A stretch of 6,308 nt of DNA from Pseudomonadota bacterium. GTDB taxonomy: Bacteria > Pseudomonadota > Gammaproteobacteria > Competibacterales > Competibacteraceae. A program made the position numbers and the translations under genes. Below the pieces are notes generated by a model that was given only the letters and a program-made list of their open reading frames with translations, did no database searches and had not been told where the DNA came from. The stretch is from assembly GCA_018262135.1 (NCBI GenBank), contig JAGTSD010000110.1:1-6308 (forward strand). The letters run 5' to 3'. This document shows, piece by piece, positions 1 through 5,585 of this stretch (its first letter is position 1; the number at the start of each line of letters is the position of its first letter).

Positions 1-908
1 CATGATGGCGGCTCGCCGTTGACGCGGCGGGCTAGATGCGCCACGACCCGCCTCACGTATTGTTGGGTTTCGGGATAAGGGGGAATTTGCCGGCCGTAGC
101 GGTCGACTCGGTGTTCTCCGGCGTTGTAGCCGGCGATGGCCAGCGTCAAATCGCCGTTGAAATAGCGCAGCAACCAGCCGAGATAGCGCGTCCCGGCCCG
201 CAGGTTGCGCTCCGGATCCGTCCGCGCCGCGCGGGGCAATCCGAAGCGCTCCGCCGTTTCGGGCATCAGTTGCATCAGGCCCACCGCGCCCTTCGGTGAA
301 ACCGCCCTGTCGTCGTAACGGGACTCCACCGCGACGACGGCATGGACCAGGGCGGCGGGCAGGCCTTCTTCCGCCGCCACCCTTTCGATCAGCTCGGACC
401 AGTTCGCCCCCGCCGGATACCGGTTGCGGGAGATCGGAGGGCCACGATCGGCCGGGATCCGGGTGAAGGGGCCACGCGGCGTGGCCTGGAGGGCCACCGC
501 CAGTTGGTATGCAGCCGCATTGATCGTGATGCGGGGCTGAGTCGCCGCCCGCAACGGCAAGGTGGCGGGGTCCCAGCGCAACGCCAAGGGGCCGACGTAC
601 AAGGTCAGTCCCGCTTGTTGGCCGGCGGCCAAGACCGTTTCCATGGCTTCTCGCGTTGCGGGGTAGACCGTTTCACAACGCGACCCCAGACATAACCGCA
701 CCGTCCAGGGCCACGGCGTCGGCTCCCGCGCGTAGGCCGACTGCCGACCCGACGCGCGTAACGCCCTGTGATACAGACTTTCTCCGGAAAGACCGTGCTT
801 GGCTGCGATCAGCCGGTAGACGGGAGGAATGTCCGCCTTGGCCGATGCCATCCAGAGACCGGCGAGCAAGGCGCACGAAACCAGGGTATGGCGATGGGTC
901 GGGTTCAT
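1..908 (-). CDS. Lytic transglycosylase (SLT domain), conjugation-associated, 3' end cut by window edge
   Basis: 302 residues are visible on the minus strand, starting at the ATG at 908-906, which overlaps the previous gene's stop as ATGA. The last complete codon is Ser, followed by TG at the window edge, so a TGA stop one base outside is likely. Residues 1-25 form a signal peptide (ASAKA before Asp26), so the product should be periplasmic. Residues about 171-290 are a complete SLT/Slt70-type domain: catalytic Glu195 in VAVESRY, GLMQLMPETAERFGL at 210-224, the NLRAGTRYLGWLL helix and AGYNAGE at 259-265. Enzymes of this fold cut the MurNAc-GlcNAc bond of peptidoglycan, leaving a 1,6-anhydro end. 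Here the likely job is opening the wall for the transfer apparatus. Residues 26-140 (IPPVYRLIAAKHGL, YHRALRASGR, PWPWTV) resemble the start of ICE-type SLT proteins but lack the glutamate. The SLT domain is paralogous to that of the neighbouring gene. The domain call is firm; its role in conjugation rests on context. Confidence 0.88.
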   Translation of the reverse strand, partial: MNPTHRHTLVSCALLAGLWMASAKADIPPVYRLIAAKHGLSGESLYHRALRASGRQSAYAREPTPWPWTVRLCLGSRCETVYPATREAMETVLAAGQQAGLTLYVGPLALRWDPATLPLRAATQPRITINAAAYQLAVALQATPRGPFTRIPADRGPPISRNRYPAGANWSELIERVAAEEGLPAALVHAVVAVESRYDDRAVSPKGAVGLMQLMPETAERFGLPRAARTDPERNLRAGTRYLGWLLRYFNGDLTLAIAGYNAGEHRVDRYGRQIPPYPETQQYVRRVVAHLARRVNGEPPS

Positions 909-1705
909 GGATCGCTTCCCACGTCGCTGTAGTCACGCATTCGATCCCGGGGTTCTTCCGCGGGGAGCGCGCTGGCCCGCTCCAAGCGGCGCGCTTCGCT
1001 CAGGGCCAGGCGGGGGTCCGCGCGGTGTTGTCGGTAGCGGTGGTAATACGCCAGCACGCTGCGGACGTAGTTTTGGGTTTCGCGATAAGGCGGGATTTGA
1101 TTGCCATATTTTTGTACCGCGCCTTCACCCGCGTTATAGCCCGCGATGGCCAATGGCAACGAGCCATTGAAAGTACGAATCAACCACTTCAGATACTGGA
1201 TCCCGGCCCGGATACTTTTGGCCGGATCGGTCCGTTCCCACGGCTGGAGCCCGAAGCGTTGCCCGGTTTCGGGAATGATTTGCATCAGGCCCACGGCCCG
1301 CTTGGAAGAAGCCGCGGCGGGCCGGTAGCCCGATTCCTGCGTGATGACGGCGTGGATCAGCGCGGGATCGACCCCCTCGCTGAGGGCAATGGCATCGATC
1401 AACGGCGTGTAATAGGCGCGCCGCTCGGCCAGCGATGTCGACCGGGGCTTCCGGTCGCTCGTAGGACTCGGGATCGTGACCGGCATCGGCGGCGGGACCG
1501 CTCCCGTGATCGCCCTACCCCCCGCCGTCAGCGATGACGAGGATCGGGGGTCAAACAGATCGGCCATCACACGGCTTCCGGGATTTTCCGCGGAGCGCGC
1601 CCGTCCGGCGACCGGCGCGGGCTTGTCGGAACACGCGGCCAGCAAAGAGGCGAGCAGGATCATGGCCGCACAGCCCCGATCACCACTGCGAAACCAACGC
1701 GCCAT
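905..1705 (-). CDS. Lipoprotein lytic transglycosylase (SLT domain)
   Basis: A 266-residue protein. I chose the ATG at 1705-1703 because it gives a proper lipoprotein signal: Arg-rich start, hydrophobic ILLASLLAA, then lipobox LLAAC with Cys25. The TTG at 1753 puts a long charged extension in front, and the ATG at 1663 leaves the signal too short. No clear Shine-Dalgarno is visible, and the gene overlaps its upstream neighbour by 26 bp, so coupled translation is likely. Residues about 30-95 are a Ser/Pro-rich linker. Residues about 98-225 are a complete SLT domain: catalytic Glu124 in ITQESGY, GLMQIIPETGQRFGL at 139-153, DPAKSIRAGIQYLKWL, and AGYNAGEGAV at 188-197. A charged tail follows. Family knowledge: a lytic transglycosylase cleaving peptidoglycan glycan strands, probably membrane-anchored, as found in type IV secretion and ICE transfer operons. 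It lies directly after a TIGR03759-like gene, where PFGI-1-type elements normally carry an SLT gene. Confidence 0.9.
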   Translation of the reverse strand: MARWFRSGDRGCAAMILLASLLAACSDKPAPVAGRARSAENPGSRVMADLFDPRSSSSLTAGGRAITGAVPPPMPVTIPSPTSDRKPRSTSLAERRAYYTPLIDAIALSEGVDPALIHAVITQESGYRPAAASSKRAVGLMQIIPETGQRFGLQPWERTDPAKSIRAGIQYLKWLIRTFNGSLPLAIAGYNAGEGAVQKYGNQIPPYRETQNYVRSVLAYYHRYRQHRADPRLALSEARRLERASALPAEEPRDRMRDYSDVGSDP

Positions 1706-2558
1706 GGCGGCGTAAGAGCGCGACCGGCGGCTGGGACGTGGCCATGCCGTCAAACATCAAGGCGTCAAACCGCCGAGGCTCCAAGCGGCTCTCTTCCCGA
1801 GCGTGGCTGGCGGCATCACCGGGCCGATTTTTCAACCACGCAACAAAGGCGTGGTTATTCTGAAATCCCCGGCCGTAAACATGGATGCGCACCTCCGGAA
1901 TTTTCAGGAGTTCCGCCAGTTTGGCGTAGCAGACGGTCGTGCATTCCGGCGTGACCAACAGGTCGATGGTATCTCCCGCCTGGGGCGTTGCGGGCGCCGC
2001 GGGCGGCTTGGGTTTCGGGTCCGCCGCCGTCGATGGCGGCGTCGGCTTGGCGTCTGCCACGCTCGAGGCCTTCGCTGGCGCGAGACGGCGCGCCACCGGC
2101 GAAAATTCGCCGGTTTCCCCCTCGCCGCGCTGCGCCCGCGCTTCGAGATAGCCCGGCGTCACGCCCCGAAGCTTCGAGAAATCGACCCGCTTTTCCAGCC
2201 CGAAGCGCTTGAGCTGCACCTCGGCGGCCAAGTTGGCAAAACGGGTTTGCTCTTCAATCCGCCGGCGCTCGGCGTCTAAATACTGCTCGGCATAGCGGGC
2301 GCGGCGGTCGGGATCGGTCTCGATCAGGCCCAACACCATCACCGGATCGAGATGGGCGTAGAAATACCGGCCCTCGACCGCCATATAGTCGTGGTAGCGT
2401 CTGACTTCTTCCGGTTTCAGGCCCCAGTGGGCGGCGAGCGCCTCATCGCCGGGCGACCCCCAGGCGGTGTGCTGAACGGACGTCGAAATCACCGAGGTCT
2501 GCGCCTGGGCGCCCACCCAAGCGCCGATCAGAACGGGTGCGAGCCAGCGGGCGCGCAT
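1680..2558 (-). CDS. Integrating conjugative element protein, TIGR03759-like
   Basis: A 292-residue exported protein. The ATG at 2558-2556 overlaps the previous stop as TGATG, with a GAGG about 9 bases upstream. Residues 1-19 are a signal peptide (GAQA before Gln20). Residues about 40-135 carry the part I recognise from the TIGR03759 family of PFGI-1-type ICEs: HWGLKPEEVRRYHDYM, then HLDPVMVLGLIETDPDRRARYAE, then a long charged helix (EQYLDAERRRIEEQTRFANL). A Pro/Ala/Lys-rich linker (about 150-195) leads to a compact C-terminal domain (197-292) starting IDLLVTPECTTVCYAKLAEL. Its strand, Cys-X3-Cys (Cys206, Cys210), helix pattern resembles a thioredoxin-type fold, with spacing different from the usual CXXC. 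It closes with MFDG and a final VSQW. The molecular function of the family is unknown. Position between the lipoprotein and a transglycosylase gene fits the usual ICE order. Family assignment is from memory of the motif pattern and gene order. Confidence 0.8.
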   Translation of the reverse strand: MRARWLAPVLIGAWVGAQAQTSVISTSVQHTAWGSPGDEALAAHWGLKPEEVRRYHDYMAVEGRYFYAHLDPVMVLGLIETDPDRRARYAEQYLDAERRRIEEQTRFANLAAEVQLKRFGLEKRVDFSKLRGVTPGYLEARAQRGEGETGEFSPVARRLAPAKASSVADAKPTPPSTAADPKPKPPAAPATPQAGDTIDLLVTPECTTVCYAKLAELLKIPEVRIHVYGRGFQNNHAFVAWLKNRPGDAASHAREESRLEPRRFDALMFDGMATSQPPVALLRRHGALVSQW

Positions 2559-2935
2559 CAGCCGCCGCCTCTCGTGGTGCAGGCGGTCCGAACCGCACGC
2601 GCGAGGCGGCGTCCGTCTTGACCTTGGCCCGTGCGGCGTGAATCCGAGGTCGGGCCGATGGGCGGCCGGGTCGCCTTGACGGTCTCTGGCGGCGGCGGGG
2701 CGGACACCGGGTCGGCGGTGGGCGGGGGTGCGGCGCCGGCGGCGCTCGGCGCGGCGCCAGAAGCAGCGGGCCGCTCCACCCCATGAACCCCATTCGGCTG
2801 TCGCCAGTAATGACGGTCCGGCCAGAGCACAGTGAGATCCCGTTGCGGATAGCGCGCGGGCGCAATAGCCGGCGACACGCCCTGGCAGCCGGCGACGGCG
2901 CCGGTCAGGGCAAGGAGCAACGCGGTTTTTTTCAT
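2558..2935 (-). CDS. Small proline-rich lipoprotein of the conjugation operon
   Basis: A 125-residue protein. A GTG sits one codon upstream (2938), but I chose the ATG at 2935-2933, which overlaps the PilL-like stop by one base (TGATG) and has GAGG about 8 bases upstream. MKKTALLLALTGAVAGC is a classic lipoprotein signal with lipobox AVAGC and Cys17. The mature part begins with a short ordered-looking segment (about 28-49: RYPQRDLTVLWPDRHYWRQP). A low-complexity Ala/Pro stretch (about 55-85) and an Arg/Gly-rich end follow, with no recognisable domain. I do not know the family. A small lipoprotein at this point in the operon could support an outer-membrane complex in the manner of VirB7-like lipoproteins, but that is inference from size, signal and context only. 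Its stop overlaps the next start as TGATG, which supports the reading frame despite the unusual C-terminus. Confidence 0.75.
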   Translation of the reverse strand: MKKTALLLALTGAVAGCQGVSPAIAPARYPQRDLTVLWPDRHYWRQPNGVHGVERPAASGAAPSAAGAAPPPTADPVSAPPPPETVKATRPPIGPTSDSRRTGQGQDGRRLARAVRTACTTRGGG

Positions 2936-3423
2936 CACCGATGCCTCGGCGTCTCGGGCCAGCTCGTCGCCGGCGGCACGGCAGGCGCGGCGGCTTCCGC
3001 CACCGGCGAGCCGGCGGCCCGATCGGTTCGGTAGGCCGGATGCACTTCGAAGCTTACCAGCCGATTGACCGGATCGACCACGAGCTGCCAGGCCGGTCCG
3101 GCCAGCCGCTCCAACGCCGCTCCCAGTTCGATCGGCCCCACCGCGCGCTGGCTTTCCGGATAGGGCTGACCGTAGAGCCGGCCGATTTCAGGATCGGCGG
3201 CCTCTTCGCTCGCCAGTCGATAGCCCGTTCCCCGGAGCATTTCCAGAACGCCTTCCCGCACCTTGCGGCCGCGAACCTCCACGTAGATCGTCTGTGCGAG
3301 GTCGGTCGCAGTGGCGGCGGGTGGCTCGGTGATGATGGCGTAGCCACTGTGGAGCGGCGGCGCCGCCTGGCTGGCCGGTAACGCCAGGACGACGGCGAGT
3401 CCCCAAAAGGCAACTTTCAGCAT
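2935..3423 (-). CDS. PilL-like ICE protein (TIGR03748-like)
   Basis: A 162-residue exported protein and the first gene of the operon. The ATG at 3423-3421 was chosen over a GTG at 3516 because GGAGG stands 7 bases before it and a clean signal peptide follows (LKVAFWGLAVVLALPASQA, cleavage near residue 20). Residues about 28-127 match the conserved N-terminal region I know from TIGR03748, the conjugation-region PilL family. The landmarks are GYAIITEPP, IYVEVRGRKVREGVLEML, GTGYRLA, then GRLYGQPYPESQRAVGPIEL, LERLAGPAWQLVVDPVNRL and VSFEV. A short Ala/Pro-rich tail ends the protein, which puts it at the short end of this variable-length family. Many family members are lipoproteins; this one has no cysteine at the signal cleavage site, so it should be soluble or held by partners. 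The name comes from linkage to PilS in one island; the real role in transfer is not established. Confidence 0.82.
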   Translation of the reverse strand: MLKVAFWGLAVVLALPASQAAPPLHSGYAIITEPPAATATDLAQTIYVEVRGRKVREGVLEMLRGTGYRLASEEAADPEIGRLYGQPYPESQRAVGPIELGAALERLAGPAWQLVVDPVNRLVSFEVHPAYRTDRAAGSPVAEAAAPAVPPATSWPETPRHR

Positions 3424-3440
3424 AGCGAGGCCTCCGACCC

Positions 3441-3470
3441 ACTGCGCGGCGCGGCGCGGGCCGCCGCAGG
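3441..3470 (-). other. GC-rich hairpin in the leader of the pilL operon
   Basis: Between the candidate promoter and the Shine-Dalgarno of the PilL-like gene is an almost pure G+C stretch. On the plus strand GCGGCG (3451-3456) pairs with CGCCGC (3462-3467) across a five-base loop, and alternative registers are possible. If transcription starts about 7 bases after the -10 box, this lies inside a roughly 65-base leader, about 15-40 bases ahead of the GGAGG. It could affect translation initiation or mRNA stability. There is no direct evidence of function. Confidence 0.3.
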
Positions 3471-3495
3471 GGACCTTCAGATCTAGGTTTATATT

Positions 3496-3524
3496 ATTTA
3501 AACCCATAAAAATCACTATGTCAA
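3496..3524 (-). promoter_or_regulatory. Sigma70-like promoter of the pilL/transglycosylase operon
   Basis: Read on the minus strand, a perfect -35 TTGACA (3524-3519) is followed after 17 bases by TTAAAT (3501-3496), four of six matches to TATAAT. It sits in an AT-rich island in otherwise GC-rich DNA, upstream of the first gene of the minus-strand operon, about 70 bases before its ATG. Hexamers and spacing are read directly; activity is inferred. TAAATA at 18-base spacing is a weaker alternative -10. Confidence 0.55.
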
Positions 3525-3547
3525 CATTATTTTATTAAATATGGGTT
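3501..3547. promoter_or_regulatory. Inverted repeat bracketing the -35 box, operator candidate
   Basis: AACCCATA (3501-3508) and TATGGGTT (3540-3547) are perfect 8-bp inverted arms separated by 31 bases. One arm lies in the spacer between -35 and -10 of the pilL promoter and the other just upstream of the -35, with a centre-to-centre distance of about 39 bp. This spacing would suit a dimeric or cooperatively bound regulator acting on this promoter, for instance the divergently encoded PAS/HTH protein. It could also be chance within AT-rich DNA, and the loop is too long for a normal terminator hairpin. Confidence 0.4.
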
Positions 3548-3818
3548 AAATTTAATCAAATGTAACCGATTTCCGTGATCACTGTGAAAAGCCGGGCCTC
3601 TCTCGGCCGCGAACGGCAGGCAGGAAACGAACGCTGGCTGCGGAAGAGAAAAAGAAAGGGAAATGGAGCGGGGGTGGTTGGAGCCGTCCGCAATCGAGAC
3701 CGACCCGGAGAACAGCCGTTCGATCCACCGCCTGTGCTAGGCAAATCGGGCGTGATTAGTAACAATAGGACGCTCTCGCGATCCCCGCGTCCTGGACCGA
3801 AAAAGTAAGTCGCACGCC

Positions 3819-5057
3819 ATGGCGACCTCCCTGGAACATCTCACCCGGCTGCTGCTGGCCACCCTCGACGACGTCGCCCGCCTCTCCACCCTGGTAGACG
3901 CGGCGATGCAGCAAAGCGCTCAGCCCGCCTTCGAGCTCTCGCCGGACGGCGTGATCTGGTATCTGAACGGCGCGGCGTGCGCGGCGATCGGGGTGGACCC
4001 CCAACGCGCGGTCGGCACCCGGCTGGCCACCTACGTCGCCGATGGCCTGATGACCCAGCGGCGGTTGGAGGCCTTGAGCCAGCGGCCGCAGGCGCAGTCC
4101 TGGCCGGATGCCTGGCGGCGCGAACCGCAAATGATTCCGTGCCAGTTGACCGGCTTCGCCCTCCCCCACGCCCTGGCGAGCGCACGCGCCCGGCTCCTGG
4201 TCTGGGCCGAGCCGTCGGGCACCCCGCCGGCGAGTTCCTTGCCGGCGGACGGCGAACCGCCGGCGGGCGCCCTCCTCCCCGCCGACCGGCCCGTCTTGGC
4301 CAAAGACCTCGACCCACTGCGCCGGAAGCTCGGCATCGGGGTCAACCGGTTTTGCGAGCTGCTCGGCATCACCCCGGTCACCTGGTACGCGTGGCGCAAG
4401 GACCCGGACGCGCCTCTCGCCAACCGCACGACCGCGCTGCACCTGCGCCTGCTGGACGCGATTCCCGAGCTGGCTCAACTGGGCGCCCAGCCACTGGATC
4501 TGCAAGAGGCGTTACGCGCGCAGCGCGGCATCGACTTGACCTTCACCGAACTGGCGCTGCTCCTGGGTGTGGAGCGGCGCGCGGGGTATGGCTGGTCGCG
4601 GGGCTATCCGGCGAGCGATCAGGTAAGGGCGCTGACGGCGTCCCTGCTCTATTTAGTGTTCAACCAGCCGCGGGCGGCGTGGGACCAGTACCAACGCCTG
4701 CTCGACGCCCAGGCCGCACTCGAAGGCGTGGACCTGGCGACCACGAAATCCTGGTCGGCCGGCGCTCGAACTGAATCCACCGAGCCCAGCGCCGTGCCGG
4801 CTCGCCCCGCCCAGCGCGGCCGACCCTTTCGCCAGAAACGCCCACCGGCTTCCGAACCCGCCCAGCGCGGGGGAGCCGACGTGCGCCCCGAACCGACCCA
4901 TCCCGGAGAACCCGCGCCGGACCTCCCGCCGGTCCGCCCGGCCGAACGCCGCCACTCCGCTCCCCTCCTTGCCGAGAAACCGATGCCCGATGACCTCAAC
5001 AACGAGCAATCGCGCGAGCCGCCGTCAGCAAAGAAACGCGGTCCGCGCCGTTCCTAG
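3819..5057 (+). CDS. PAS-like and double helix-turn-helix protein, putative transcriptional regulator
   Basis: A 412-residue cytoplasmic protein with no signal or membrane segment. The ATG at 3819 is the first start in the frame; its ribosome site is weak. Residues 1-32 form an amphipathic helix. Residues about 33-131 read as a PAS-like fold: AFELSPDGVIWYLNGAACAA, then IGVDPQRAVGTRL, ending in a strand RLLVWAE. After a Pro-rich linker come two HTH-like segments. The first (about 163-218) contains GVNRFCELLGITPVTWYAWR, the second (about 228-280) LTFTELALLLGVERRAGYGW. Both have the helix-turn-recognition helix rhythm of Cro/XRE-type domains. Residues about 312-412 are disordered, rich in Pro, Arg, Glu and Ala, with PAQRG repeated and a basic end. 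The gene is divergent from the conjugation operon across a promoter with an inverted repeat, so the likely job is sensing a signal and controlling transfer genes. I do not recognise a named family. The PAS call is moderate, the HTH calls somewhat better. Confidence 0.72.
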   Translation: MATSLEHLTRLLLATLDDVARLSTLVDAAMQQSAQPAFELSPDGVIWYLNGAACAAIGVDPQRAVGTRLATYVADGLMTQRRLEALSQRPQAQSWPDAWRREPQMIPCQLTGFALPHALASARARLLVWAEPSGTPPASSLPADGEPPAGALLPADRPVLAKDLDPLRRKLGIGVNRFCELLGITPVTWYAWRKDPDAPLANRTTALHLRLLDAIPELAQLGAQPLDLQEALRAQRGIDLTFTELALLLGVERRAGYGWSRGYPASDQVRALTASLLYLVFNQPRAAWDQYQRLLDAQAALEGVDLATTKSWSAGARTESTEPSAVPARPAQRGRPFRQKRPPASEPAQRGGADVRPEPTHPGEPAPDLPPVRPAERRHSAPLLAEKPMPDDLNNEQSREPPSAKKRGPRRS

Positions 5058-5067
5058 GCGGCGCGGA
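5042..5067. terminator. Strong hairpin at the end of the regulator gene, possible bidirectional terminator
   Basis: TCCGCGCCG (5042-5050) and CGGCGCGGA (5059-5067) form a perfect 9-bp stem with an 8-base loop that contains most of the regulator's TAG stop (5055-5057). No U-run follows on the plus strand. Reading on the minus strand the stem is followed by a moderately T-rich GTTTCTTTG. It lies where plus-strand transcription from the regulator meets minus-strand transcription from the right, so it may end either transcript. High background GC means a chance stem cannot be excluded. Confidence 0.4.
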
Positions 5068-5318
5068 AGACGGTTTCGGCGCCGGTGGCCATGCACTCGA
5101 CGCGGTTGCGGGTTTTGGCGCATGCAACCCGCTGCGCCCGAATAGGACGCTGTCGATCGAGCGGGCGATCTCGCCGACCGGCCACCGTCCGACTCCAGCG
5201 GATGACGCCTCCCGCCACTGAACCTGGCAGGGGGATTGAGGGGGATTGAGGGGGGAGTTCGGTCGGCCCTGCGGAACGACCGTTCTGGCTGGGCGAGACC
5301 TTCACCAAAGTGCGCGGG
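5068..5318. other. Gene-poor stretch between convergent genes
   Basis: About 250 bp hold no gene I can support. The open frame at 5054-5308 (minus) lacks a family signature and runs through the G-rich repeat. Two overlapping minus-strand frames just right of the regulator have protein-like codon use over 20-30 codons: one ends KTRNRVECMATGAETVF near 5057, the other contains GEIARSIDSVLFGRSG. They could be remnants of a degraded gene, but I cannot name either. Confidence 0.45.
5230..5254. repeat. 10-bp G-rich tandem repeat
   Basis: GGGGGATTGA occurs twice in direct tandem (5230-5239 and 5240-5249) and a third G-run follows (5250-5256). It is a short slippage-type repeat in the gene-poor stretch. 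The closely spaced G-runs on the plus strand could in principle stack as a G-quadruplex. No function is evident. Confidence 0.6.
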
Positions 5319-5585
5319 CTACTCCTTCCGATCCTTCGGATCGACCCGCCGCCGCTGGCGATAGCTCACCGCCGGCAGGGGCGCCGGTCCACCCGAACGC
5401 TTCGCCGCTTCGCGCGCCCGTGGCTCGGCAGCCCTGCGTTCCAGGTTCTGCCGCCGGTTGCGCTCGTTTTCCTCGCGCCGCCGTTGCTTTTCAGCAGCCC
5501 GCCGCTCCCGCTCGGCAATCCGTTCGGCCTTGGCGCGCTGCTGCCGCCGCTCCAGCGCATGGTGTTGCCGGTGGCGGGCGGACGC
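5319..5585 (-). pseudogene. Coiled-coil 3' part of the small gene, separated by an in-frame TAA
   Basis: Directly after the TAA at 5588-5586 the same frame stays open for 88 codons to a TAG at 5321-5319. It encodes a highly charged helix with LERRQQRAKAERIAERERRA, then QRRREENERNRRQNLERRA, then AVSYRQRRRVDPKDRKE. The segment has no ATG and no early GTG or TTG, so it could not easily be translated by itself. The heptad-like Arg/Glu pattern is strongly protein-like and continues the basic end of the upstream part (EHQKRQR). The simplest reading is a single gene of about 187 codons (5319-5882) broken by one nonsense codon, for example CAA to TAA. Alternatives are a real stop with a decaying tail, stop-codon readthrough or a sequencing error. 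Confidence 0.6.

Larger units (their letters stand above)
3424..3818. other. Divergent intergenic region with an AT-rich island
   Basis: About 395 bp separate the minus-strand conjugation operon from the plus-strand regulator gene. The part nearest pilL (about 3480-3560) is very AT-rich and holds the promoter and the inverted repeat. An 8-bp palindrome GTGATCAC lies at 3575-3582. From about 3590 to 3818 the DNA returns to high GC. The open frame at 3575-3808 (plus) begins with GTG, is basic and low in complexity, and matches nothing I recognise, so I treat this stretch as non-coding. I found no convincing plus-strand promoter for the regulator. Confidence 0.6.

Noticed and set aside
656..1537. 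Long plus-strand open frame (293 codons), and other plus-strand frames within 1-3400
   Set aside because: They lie opposite the two transglycosylase genes and the other exported-protein genes, whose domains and motifs are clear. The plus-strand products are Arg/Gly/Pro-rich with no domain.
1706..1753. TTG start at 1753 for the lipoprotein transglycosylase
   Set aside because: It would place a charged extension ahead of the lipoprotein signal and deepen the overlap with the upstream gene. The ATG at 1705 gives a normal signal.
2443..2865. Minus-strand open frame of 140 codons overlapping the lipoprotein
   Set aside because: Its product is Arg/Pro-rich low complexity. The lipoprotein frame has a lipobox and TGATG coupling at both ends.
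3424..3516. GTG start at 3516 for the PilL-like protein
   Set aside because: It lies within the candidate promoter and adds 31 residues before a clean signal peptide. The ATG at 3423 has a strong GGAGG site.
3575..3808. Plus-strand open frame ahead of the regulator
   Set aside because: GTG start, basic low-complexity product, no recognisable domain and no ribosome site. It is most likely leader or intergenic sequence.
3756..4505. Minus-strand open frame of 249 codons and other frames opposite or overlapping the regulator
   Set aside because: The Gly/Arg/Gln-rich composition is typical of the antisense of GC-rich coding DNA, while the plus-strand frame has PAS-like and HTH-like patterns.
5329..5343. 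CGATCC-TTC-GGATCG hairpin as a terminator
   Set aside because: It lies inside the last codons of the coiled-coil frame, has only a 6-bp stem and is not followed by a T-run in either direction.
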